A stretch of DNA of 64,000 nt from the NCBI GenBank assembly GCA_022606425.2, contig JAHDVF020000874.1, positions 248,001 to 312,000 on the forward strand, given 5' to 3'. Made by a program: the position numbers and the translations under genes. Under the pieces are notes generated by a model. It had not been told where the DNA came from. It was given only the letters and a program-made list of their open reading frames with translations, and searched no databases. Shown here piece by piece: positions 1-8,790 of this stretch; the stretch's first letter is position 1, and each line of letters starts with the position of its first letter. This DNA is from Lepidostoma basale. Lineage: Eukaryota; Arthropoda; Insecta; Trichoptera; Lepidostomatidae.

Positions 1-40
<40 letters not shown>
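1..40. repeat. (GA)n microsatellite
   Basis: Uninterrupted GA dinucleotide run reaching the window edge, so its true length is unknown. Confidence 0.95.
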
Positions 41-43
<3 letters not shown>

Positions 44-130
44 CATAAGTCCTGTTAGCGCCTCGGCCACCATATTCTGTTCCCAGAAAACAATTTACAT
101 CTTCGTCTCTATTGAGATACAATTAATCCT
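41..130 (+). repeat. RepA fragment
   Basis: It carries the RepA landmarks GGTCATAAGTCCTGT, CACCATATTCTGTT and CGTCTCTATTGAGATACAAT that recur about twelve times in the window. The element's 5' half is missing, replaced by the GA run. Confidence 0.8.
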
Positions 131-287
131 TATAAAACAATGTTTACAGTTTAAATAACAAATCTCTAAAAAAACACCCTATATTACAATTTTTGTTAAT
201 GAAATTATCGCGGCCGTTTGGAGACATACTTTGGCATCATCAAACATCGCAAAGTTGATTTTATAGCAGTGTTTCAAAAAGAACGGT

Positions 288-441
288 GACATTAAGATTT
301 GCATATCTCAATGCGGTTTTGAATACCATCACTATGTATGCTTAAACTACATGATTAGATTTAAGAGCAAATAGACTTAGTCAAGCATTCAAAGGAAGCG
401 GTTGTTCATTTCAATTCATTCTTTTCCACCACTTTATCAAA
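288..441 (+). promoter_or_regulatory. Conserved 5' flank of esterase A
   Basis: About 150 bp upstream of the A start codon resembles the block upstream of gene B at 8566-8719. Shared words include CATATCTCAATGCGG, AATACCATCACTA, TCAAGCATTC and GAAGCGGTTGTT. Flank conservation outside coding sequence suggests a duplicated promoter and 5' UTR. No convincing TATA box is visible. Confidence 0.45.
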
Positions 442-512
442 ATGTCTGCCGAGTTTTTAATTTATTTGAAACTTTTCACAACTGTGCTGCTTTTAACCAG
501 CATTGAAAGAAG
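442..512 (+). pseudogene. Esterase A exon 1 (signal peptide)
   Basis: ATG plus 23 codons and 2 nt (71 nt), hydrophobic, ending in AG before GTGAAT. Length and phase match exon 1 of B and C. Confidence 0.7.
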
Positions 513-570
513 GTGAATTGTTTTTTTTAAATTTTTTTTAACTATAATTTCTTTTATTTTATGTATACAA

Positions 571-700
571 CAGGTCGTTTGAACCCTATTATAGACCATA
601 ATAGACCAAAGACAGTGTGACAATCACATCATGTGGGAATCGAACCCGGGACCTTCGGTATGGAAGTCAGAGCTTTTACCACCATGCCACGAAGGTCGTC
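571..700 (-). mobile_element. tRNA-derived SINE, partial
   Basis: On the minus strand it reads a CCTTCGTGGCATGGTGGTAA head, the B-box word GGTTCGATTCC and the CACACTGTCTTTGGTC body. These are shared with seven other copies in the window. Confidence 0.8.
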
Positions 701-854
701 CAATTGATTAGTAGACACATAAACCACAAATTTTTAAAATAAATTCAATCTTTTGCACCTTATTTCATATGGAATGATTTACGAGTACGTTGAATATGCA
801 ACTAACTATCTATAATAAATAACACGTGTCTAACATTTCACAATTGATTGATAA

Positions 855-1127
855 GATCTTGCCAAGTTGCCCTCGGTCTTTTTCTATTTCTAGTTTCGTT
901 TACGTCGTTTACTTTCTTTATCATTCTTTCTCTATCCCATTCTAAGCATGTGCTTTTTCGTTATTTAAACAATTTCATTCGCAGGAGTGAAGAGTCGGAG
1001 AAATCGACGTGCGTGCATGATACGATGTATAAATGTTGAGGAGACGAGAGGAATATGTTAGGAAAGAACAATGCGACGGTTCATTTCTTCTGCCTACCCC
1101 TTGAGGGAGATGACGTGATGGTTATTT
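855..1127 (+). mobile_element. RTE-like LINE 3' end with inverted 5' part
   Basis: Positions ~965-1127 are the + strand 3' end of the (TTAG)n-tailed RTE-like LINE: the RACMTRCMNVEE coding region out of frame, then the CTGCCTACCCC…GTGATGG end and a TTAG tail. Positions ~855-940 carry the immediately upstream part of the same LINE on the - strand. That arrangement fits 5' inversion by twin priming during reverse transcription. Confidence 0.7.
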
Positions 1128-1129
1128 AG

Positions 1130-1984
1130 TTAGTTTGTGTTCTATAGAGGACACTTACTTTTTTAATACGATAGACCACATACAGCTTAAAGAAGAAGAA
1201 AAAGAAGAAATCGAATATGTACGATATTCACATGATCCTCATATATTGGATCAAAATAGCTTTTTATGGGCAATAAATAGATTCTTATGCAAATGGATTA
1301 TTAAAATTCAAAGATTTATGAAAATCGTTGTTGCTATGGCAGTAAAATAAATAATTTATGTTTATGCAAATAATTTACTAGTTTTCTTAATAAAAAATCT
1401 CATTTCCATCCTTAAAAATAATATTCATTATTACTTCAACTTGTTATTTAAATTTTAAATCAGCCTTTAAAATCTTAATGGGACTGTTTGACTTAAGAAC
1501 AAATTCAAACCAAAATAATATATTATATCTTCCTGAAATCCATGATGCTGATGTAATATCCGGTTAGTAAAATAACTCAATTCATTTGAGGAATAAATGG
1601 TTTATGATCATCTTCATCATCGTGATAATGGCAACTCGGTCAAATCGGTCAGGAGTCCGCTAGTTGAACACCCGGACCAGATCCTTTTCTGATCTTCTAC
1701 ATTATGTGCAGCATGGATTGCTTCATGAAGTGACGAGTGTATCGGACGTATGCGAATAGATAATTTATTTTTTTATTTTTTATTTTTTACAAATTTGTTC
1801 ATTTTATTTGATTAATGTTGATAATTTTATATTAATTTAAGTTTTAATTTGTTTCTGTCATTTGTTAAAATAAAAAAGGCGGTCGGTAAGGAGTGGAAGC
1901 GCATAGTAACGAAGTTGTGTGCAGTAAATAAATCGAAGTATTCTCGGAAAACATTCGCGTCTAACATCTATTATAAAATTGAAA
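1130..1984. other. No recognised gene
   Basis: AT-rich stretch inside intron 1 of pseudogene A. A slightly GC-richer patch at 1618-1745 looks like an old repeat but matches nothing else here. I searched it for the missing esterase exon 2 (a GIPYAQPP-type motif) and found none. Confidence 0.5.
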
Positions 1985-2681
1985 TACGAGGATTGTCCGT
2001 AAAATAAGTTTCCCTCAGACAGAAATGTATGGAGAAACGTGCACGAGTGTTCAAATGGTACGCAAGTGGTGCAAAGAATTCAAAAAAGGGTGCACAGACG
2101 TCCATGACGAACAGCGGTCCGGATGGCCATCGGTCAGTGACGAAACGATTGTGAAAGTGGACGCGGCAATGCTGGCAGATCGAAGACTGACGGTTCGGGA
2201 GCTTAGCGAGATGATTCCAGATGTCAGCAAGACAACTATAGACGAGATCCTAGCAGAAAATTTAGGTTATTCTAAGGTTTGTGCAAGGTGGGTGTCCAGC
2301 ATGCTTACGGTGGCGCATCACCGCGCTCATTGAGAAATTCGGAAAGAAGATCGTCCTACACCCACCATACAGTCCGGACTTGGCCCCGAGCGACTATTAA
2401 CTCTTCCTTGATTTGAAGAAACACCTCGGTGGAACGCATTTTGCAAACGAAGAGGAGCTGAAAGAAGAGGTTCTTAGCTACCTTCACGGCCTGGTGGGAT
2501 ACTTCTATGACCAGGGAATCAAAAAGATGGTGACCCGGATGAAAAAGTGCATCGAAGTTAACGGAGACTATGTAGAAAAATAGCTGAAAGTCTAAGCTTT
2601 CCAATGATGTATTGCTCGTTAAATAAAAATGTTTTCAATGTAAAAAAAATAGGGAAATTTATTTTACGGACAACCTTCGTA
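1985..2681 (+). mobile_element. Internally deleted mariner-like element
   Basis: The ends are inverted repeats of about 31 bp (1985-2015 and 2651-2681, TTGTCCGTAAAATAA core) with TA at both outer edges, as expected for mariner target duplication. The 5' part encodes the transposase N-terminal helix-turn-helix region (2025-2290). The 3' part encodes the terminal PPYSPDLAPSD motif followed by a stop. The catalytic middle with the first two aspartates is gone, so the copy is about 700 bp rather than 1.3 kb and cannot be autonomous. Confidence 0.9.
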
Positions 2682-2823
2682 TTACAATTATTTCAATATT
2701 TCCTCTTAGTCACTGTGATGAAAATATTACATGTTTGGTAAATAATGTTTTTATTACTTTTCTTTCATTTGTCTAGCATAAATGATTTTGTATGAAATTA
2801 GAACACTTACATTTTATTTTTAG

Positions 2824-4071
2824 GATCCTAAACCACCCTCATCATGGACCGGCATTTTGAATGCAACAGCACCCGGAAATTCATGTCCACAATACGATGT
2901 TCTGTTTTTAAAAAAGCTTTACCGAACAGAGAATTGCCTTTTCATCAACGTTTACGTGCCAAACAATAAACCTTGTTGTAAAAATTTACCGGTGATGGTG
3001 TGGATTCACGGTGGAGGCTTCATAATGGGAGACGGCAACTCTGATGTGTACGGTCCAGATTTTTTAATAGAATACGATATTATCCTCGTCACGTTCAATT
3101 ACAGACTCGGTGCTATGGGATTTTTGTCCATGGACACTCCAGATGCCCCAGGTAATGCTGGACTTAAGGATCAATCCGCCGCGCTAAAATGGGTGAAAGA
3201 TAATATTGCTTTCTTCGGAGGAGACACTCACAAAATAACAATTTTTGGTGAAAGTGCTGGAGCCGCATCCGTACAATATCATACGGTGACTCCTTTGTCG
3301 AAAGGGTTATTCAATGGAGCTATTATGCAATCTGGCAGCTGCACTTGTCCCTGGGCTTTGCAGCCGAACCCAGTAAAGATAGCGTTTGCCCTATCAGAGG
3401 CACTCGGATACAAATCAAGCAATAAAACTTCAGTTCTGCGATTTCTGAGAAACGTCCCTGAACAAGATTTAGTAATGGGATCATTGACCCCATATTTCAC
3501 TGGAAGAATCGTTTTGGCATTTGCACCTGTCGTAGAAACTATTTTTCCTAATGTCAAACCTTTCATAGCGAAAGCACCAATAGAAATTCTCACGTCTGAA
3601 AAATTCAATCGAGTCCCTACGTTATCGGGAGTAACATCGTTGGAAGGATTGATATATATGATCCCAGGGTTTGCCAATACGGCTGACGAGGAGGCCATAG
3701 TGAACAACCAAATTCCTAATGTCAAAAAATTCGTTCCTATGAACTTGGTTGCTAAATACGGCGCGAACGTAACAGATAACACAGAAGCAAAAATCAGACA
3801 ATACTATTTCCCCTCGACAGATAATATTTTGGTTAAAAATATGATCATTTCTCTCAAATTGCACGCTAAACACGCTCCGCCCACGTACTTCTACAAATTT
3901 TCTTATGGGGTCCAAAAAAATGCTCAGATTTATATCGGACCTGCAGTATGAAGGGTCTGCTCACACCGACGAACTGGCATACTGGATTATGGATGGTACC
4001 CCTCCGTTGAAAGCCGATACAATACTGACTAAACGATTGACTGAGATGTGGAGCAATTTTGCCAAATTTGG
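2824..4071 (+). pseudogene. Esterase A core exon, frameshifted
   Basis: Starts after TTTTTAG with the D-P-K-P-P-S-S-W block and ends …AKFG before GTAAGT. It is open until the frameshift near 3910; the homologous reading continues in another frame to the donor site. Confidence 0.85.
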
Positions 4072-4133
4072 GTAAGTCTGATGTTTATGCTTTCTCCTCT
4101 TTTTTTCTATTTAAAGCGGTCTTTATTGTTGAG

Positions 4134-4530
4134 CATGACAGACTCAGCTCAGTAGATTTCTTCTTCTTCTTAGTTAAAGTCGTATGCGATGTTTATGACG
4201 GTGAGCTGTTCTGGGATGATGACTTCCAGCCATCCCTCTATCTCTTCGGCGGCCTTACTTGTAATCTCTTGCTGCTGGGGGTTCCAGCATTGAAAATTTT
4301 TACAATTCTTGTATCCTCCATGCGGTTCATAAGATCTCTCTAAAAGCATTTTCTGCTTCTTCCCTATCTTACTATGTCTTTACCACCTTATTATGTATTT
4401 TTTGATTCTATCTCTGAGGGTTCTGCTTACAATAGAGCGCAGGGGATTCATTTCTGTTTCTCTGCAATGGTTCTTAGTCCTATTGGTATTGGCTCTGATT
4501 TCTATCCCATAATCATGTGTATATATGTAA
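4134..4530 (-). mobile_element. BovB/RTE-like LINE remnant
   Basis: The minus strand encodes a degenerate reverse-transcriptase C-terminal region (RETEMNPLRSIVSRTLRDRI block) and ends in a GAA-type tail. It lies within intron 3 of pseudogene A. Confidence 0.6.
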
Positions 4531-4762
4531 TTTTGTTTATCCTGATTTTGCTTTCGGTTAGCATGTATTTGTCCCTCCATGTGGTATCGCCCGAGCAGCC
4601 AGCCACGGCTGATGCTTTGTTTGTTAGTGTTTGCACTTCACCATATAGGTAATCATTAGTTTACATATGAGTAGCTCTTTTGATTTTGTTTTATTGGGAG
4701 GAATCGTCATATTGTATTTTTTCGATGCAAGGTGTAATTTGTTTTAGCTGTAAATACATAAA

Positions 4763-4875
4763 AAAAACTAAAAAATGAAAGACTAATATAAAAAACGCAT
4801 TTAAAAATCGATACTAAAATTTTAATTGAATTTTAAATGCGTTTTTTATATTAGTATTTCTTTGTTTTAGTTTTT
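4763..4875. repeat. Long hairpin (inverted repeat)
   Basis: Two ~44 nt arms (4763-4806 and 4831-4875) are near-perfect reverse complements, sharing ACTAATATAAAAAACGCATT, around a ~24 nt loop. Confidence 0.85.
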
Positions 4876-4879
4876 ATTA

Positions 4880-5015
4880 TATATATACATCTGAAGATGG
4901 AGATATCCTCCGAAACATGTCGTATTTTTAAATATTTTTTGGATTTTTTTTTTTTTTCAATTTCCTAAGTATATTATATTACTATGGAATTCCACAGTGT
5001 TAATGCCTTAGCTTT
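4880..5015 (+). mobile_element. Hammerhead-like repeat arm
   Basis: 4891-4921 holds CTGAAGA, then GGAG…CTCC able to pair, then GAAAC, then ATGTC. The downstream GGAATTCCACAGTG block recurs at 12570, 26020 and 28577. The order is the hammerhead ribozyme order; folding was not computed. Confidence 0.5.
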
Positions 5016-5019
5016 CAGA

Positions 5020-5265
5020 AATTGCTTATATGTTAACGATGTAAATGGTACTAGAAAAAGAGGAAGACCGAGGAAAACATGACATGATCAAATAAATCAA
5101 ATATCCAATGTCAGCCACGTGAGAATTCGGAGAAATTAGCGTGCGTGCATGACACATTGTATGAATGTTGAGGAATCGAGAGAAGTATGCCTGGAAAGAA
5201 AACTGTGGCAGTCCATTATTTGTGCCTACCCATTTGGGTAATGGTTAATGGTTAATTAGTTTGCT
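5020..5265 (+). mobile_element. RTE-like LINE 3' end
   Basis: Degenerate copy of the RGRPRKTW…NVEE coding end followed by the CCTACCC…GGTTAATTAG tail, truncated at its 5' side. Confidence 0.75.
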
Positions 5266-5368
5266 ATAAAACTCTAAAAAAAAAATGTATTTTTTCCCCA
5301 TTTGTTTCCATAATAGCATCTCAATTTTTTCTTTAATAAATTATGATTTGGTATATTTTACTTTCCAG

Positions 5369-5531
5369 AAATCCGACTCCAAAATCCAGAAACAGTAGTC
5401 TTCTTCCTGTTACATGGGTTCCAGTGAAGTCAAACAACATCAAGATCTTGAATATTGATAAGAAAATAACTCTTATATCAAACCCATTCGAGGAGGCCAT
5501 GAAGTTCTGGAATGATATACTTAATATGTAA
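5369..5531 (+). pseudogene. Esterase A last exon
   Basis: Follows TTTCCAG and encodes NPTPKSR…LPVTWVPV…FW…LNM then TAA. It is intact by itself, 163 nt like the last exons of B and C. Confidence 0.8.
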
Positions 5532-6239
5532 AATAATAAAATTAGATATTCACATGCAATCCATAAATGTTCTAAAAAGTATAAAATATCATAGAAAAAC
5601 GCATTAAAAATAATTTACAGCTATCACTCGTAGAACTAGCATTTATGATAAACACTGCAGGTAATAACAAACATATAAATATTATTTTCATTCTGAGATA
5701 TGATTATATAAGTCATCTACGGACGTATAAATACTACAATATATATTAAAATTAAAAATGATTGTAACACAAATATAAAAAAAAAAAATTTGTTCTTAAA
5801 TTAAATTTTTAACATTCCAGTATCACTTTCAGTAAATTGGACCAATATCTTTGAATGATCTGAAATACCAATATTGTTGAATGCACTAAAAGATCAATGT
5901 CGCCAAATGCCCTAAAACAACAATATTGTTTAATGCCCTAATTTTATGGATTAGGTAAATTTATAGATTTAGTTAGCACTCTTAAATAATAATTTTAACA
6001 TTCCAGTAGCACTTTGAGTACATTGGACTAATATTTTTGAATGCTCTGAAAGACCAATATTGTTGAACGCCAAAAAAGATCAATATTGTTGAATGCATTA
6101 AAACACCAATATTATTTAATACGCTTAAAGAAGAACTCAGAGAGATCAATGTCGTTGAATGCCCTAAAACACTAATATTGTTGTATGCCCTAAAATACCA
6201 ATATTGTTGATTGCCCTACTTTTAGGGCATTCAAAATTA

Positions 6240-6737
6240 TCAATATTAATTGTATTTCAATAGAGCGAAGATGCAAACTGGAAACTGAATATGGTTGATC
6301 AAGGTGTTTACAGGACTTATGACCTGTCATTGGTTGGGTTAAGCGCACGCTTTATGTAATTACAAAATTCCCCATTCCACCTATTTCTTTATGACCATGT
6401 AAGACAAATTTTTGGAGGTTGTATAAATGTTACAAATCTATGCCTAACTTCACATGTCAGTTTCAATATACCATCTATGTAGATTTTGATTACATATGTT
6501 AATCTTTTTAAGATTAATCTATACAATCCACACACTGACGCCATCTATGGAGATTAATTTTTAGCATTTAGCAGAACTACTTTATTAACACAATGTGAAG
6601 GCAATCGCCATTAGCGCATTGTTAGAAGCCGCCAGGAGATGTCACTTTTATCTATATGCCAAAGAATTGACCAGAATGATTACAATATTTTTTGTGAATG
6701 TATACTTATACTTGTATACGAATACTGGATTTCACCC
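6240..6737 (-). mobile_element. RepA repeat, near full length
   Basis: Reverse orientation copy: the TTGGTTGGGTTAAGCG core, the CATCTATGGAGATTAA block, and GTGAATGTATACTTATAC at its right end. It matches the order of the copy at 62857-63385. Confidence 0.75.
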
Positions 6738-6784
6738 AAAAATTTGTCTGAAATACTGGATTTCATCCAAAATTTTGTCTTACA

Positions 6785-7016
6785 TGGTCAAAAAGAAATA
6801 GGTGGAATGGGGAATGTTGTAATTACATAAAGCGTGCGCTTAACCCAACCAATGACAGGTCATAAATCCTGTAAACACCTTGATCAACCATATTCAGTTA
6901 CCAGTTTGCATCTTCATCTCTATTGAGTCACAATTAAATTTCATGAATTAATCACCCACCGTGGGTGAAATCCAGTATTAGTATACAAGTATAAGTATAC
7001 ATTCACAAAAAATATT
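6785..7016 (+). mobile_element. RepA repeat, partial
   Basis: Forward copy from GGTGGAATGGGGAATG to CATTCACAAAAAATATT. With the preceding inverted copy it makes a ~54 bp inverted repeat (6684-6737 and 6963-7016). Confidence 0.75.
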
Positions 7017-7624
7017 ATCAATATTGTTAAAAGAAGAACTCACATAAACGACTATAGTAGAATGCCCTGAAAGGCCAATATTGTTGAATGCCCTAAAATA
7101 CCAATATTGTTGAATGGCCTCAGAGACCAATATTATTGAATGCACTTAAAGAAAAAAAATGAAATCTAATATTGTTGAATGCCCTTAAAGACCAGTTTTG
7201 TTGAATACCCTAAAATACCAATATTGTTGAATGTCCTAAAAGAAGAACTCCTATAAGCAATATAAATTCTCACTCGAAAAGCTGAAAACTCAATGAACCT
7301 GTGACATTTGTCATAGTATCAAGTGACAAAGATAATTTTAGTACTTTATTTATATGAGAAGACGAGTAATTGTAATACCATATATGTAATATGGTATTAA
7401 ATAAAGAATTGTGTGTTAAAAAGAGCATTGCATTAATATGTTTTTTTATATTAATGACATGTTTAGCATAGCTTGGAAGTAATCAAATGAAACATTTTAT
7501 AATGCATTATCAGATGTATAAAAATCAAGAATTGTATTATAGTATAATAAATCATCCCAACAACCCACATTTGAAAACATGATAACAAATTTGATAGCTT
7601 ATACCTTATACAAGCTGTAATATG

Positions 7625-7850
7625 TACAATGGGCTTTGGAGAGACAAATGCTTAACATAAGGCTAAGGAACAAAATACTCAATACCGAAATCAGACGCCA
7701 GACCGTGTTGCCAAGTGGAAATGGGTAGTACATGTCGCTAGACAGGGAACAGATAGATGGGCACCCAGAGTATTGACGTGAAAACTATGAGAGGGAAAAA
7801 TGAGCATCGGTCGACCCCACAATGGATGGGCTGACTACCTAATTCCAGTC
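7625..7850 (+). mobile_element. BovB/RTE-like LINE remnant
   Basis: Stop-interrupted translation with ALERQMLNIRLRNKILNTEI followed by a W-rich segment, typical of the C-terminal part of such reverse transcriptases. Confidence 0.55.
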
Positions 7851-7855
7851 GGAGG

Positions 7856-8060
7856 AACTAACTAACTAACTAACCATCACGCCCTCTCCCCGAAAGGGTA
7901 GGCAGAAAGAATGGACAGTCACACTTTTACTGATGCGACACTCCATCCTACTCTTTTCGCCCCGCGGGAGACGCGGTGTGATGGGTTGCGAACCTCATCG
8001 CCACCAATAGGCGTCCAACACCCATTGAAGATGAATAAGAGTCGCACATGATAAAGGAAA
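7856..8060 (-). mobile_element. Non-autonomous element with RTE-like tail, short copy
   Basis: On the minus strand: a GCGATGAGGTTCGCAACCCA body, a GCGTCTCCCGCGGGGCG block, and the RTE-like 3' end with (TTAG)n. It is 5'-truncated. Confidence 0.8.
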
Positions 8061-8565
8061 ATGGAAAATATTTTAAGAAGCCTACATACAGAAATGGAGA
8101 TATTATTGATCAATTTGTTGTTTAATATCGTAACAGAATCGGTAAGGGACCAGCATTACATGGGTATTGGAAAGTGTATTGGAAAAAAAATTCTGTAATG
8201 CTTTAGATATGTATAAAATAAATGAATGAACTAAATGAAATGAAAATCATTATTGTCGATTGTATCGTATATCGATTGACGTAAAAATCGATAATGGTCC
8301 CAGTGCGCTTCACATCCCTATCTCTGAGTCGTGAGGCCAATTGACATTTATGGCCTCACGACTCAGTTGGTAACGGCCACATTAAAGTTTAATCATTAAC
8401 TGATTAAAATATTACTTTATTCTTGTAATATATTTAACCTTAGGTCAGTTGTTATATAATATTTGTGGTAATTGGCCTCATTTTGTGGTCTCATTGTGTT
8501 TGTATTTATGTACTGTATAAGCTGTTTGTTACCCTCAATAATAATAATAAAAAAAAAGTCAGATG

Positions 8566-8719
8566 TAAAAAATGCTTTGCATATCTCAATGCGGATTTCA
8601 ATACCATCACTAGAAAAACTTTAACTACTTGATTACATTGAAGAGAAAATAGGTTTTCTCAAGCATTCGAACGAAGCGGTTGTTAATTTCAATATTTTTT
8701 TTTCTGCGACTGTATAAAA
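8566..8719 (+). promoter_or_regulatory. Conserved 5' flank of esterase B
   Basis: Paralogous to 288-441 upstream of A. It is the best candidate for promoter and 5' UTR because it directly precedes the exon 1 ATG and is conserved between paralogues. Core promoter motifs are not clear. Confidence 0.45.
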
Positions 8720-8790
8720 ATGTTTGCAGAGTTTTTAATTTATTTAAAACTTTTCATAACTGTGCAATTTTTAATAGGCATTGGAAAAAG
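8720..8790 (+). CDS. Esterase B exon 1
   Basis: 71 nt; ATG after TATAAAA, a hydrophobic leader, and an AG|GTAATT donor. Same length as exon 1 of A and C. Confidence 0.85.

Larger units (their letters stand above)
442..5531 (+). pseudogene. Carboxylesterase copy A, disabled
   Basis: This is a paralogue of gene B. Recognisable parts are exon 1 (442-512, signal peptide, GT donor), the large exon (2824-4071) and the last exon (5369-5531, TAA stop). The core keeps HGGGF, the GESAG nucleophile motif, the EG acid motif and, downstream, the H-T-D-E histidine motif. Three lesions stand out against B. No exon 2 is found in 513-2823. A net 2-nt loss near 3906-3912 brings a stop at 3949-3951, before the histidine. 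In-frame losses of 12 codons (near 3832) and 4 codons (near 3990) are also present. The intron that should hold exon 2 contains a SINE, an RTE copy and a mariner. I infer a non-functional copy; an assembly error could explain the frameshift but not the missing exon. Confidence 0.8.
5840..7245 (+). repeat. Degenerate AT-rich minisatellite, interrupted
   Basis: Irregular ~27 nt units around CAATATTGTTGAATGCCCTA occupy 5840-6235 and 7017-7245, with diverged units and a reversed unit near 6226. RepA copies at 6240-7016 split the array. Confidence 0.8.

Noticed and set aside
848..1039. Membrane-protein-like 63-codon frame
   Set aside because: It spans the junction of an inverted LINE piece and a forward LINE piece; the hydrophobic stretch is antisense LINE sequence.
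513..2823. A hidden exon 2 for esterase A
   Set aside because: No segment encodes a GIPYAxPPxGxLRF-like motif next to a GT donor on the + strand.
3279..3915. Antisense open frames of 97-167 codons opposite esterase exons (also 14953-15808, 29911-30532, 42123-42516)
   Set aside because: They mirror conserved coding sequence of the + or - strand esterases and show no motif, start context or splice logic of their own.
6684..7016. A discrete ~330 bp MITE with 54 bp terminal inverted repeats
   Set aside because: The supposed ends are internal to the ~515 bp RepA unit (compare 62857-63385); two RepA copies in opposite orientation explain the inverted repeat.
5840..7245. CRISPR-like repeat/spacer array
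   Set aside because: Units are diverged, spacing is irregular, the genome is eukaryotic, and no cas genes occur.
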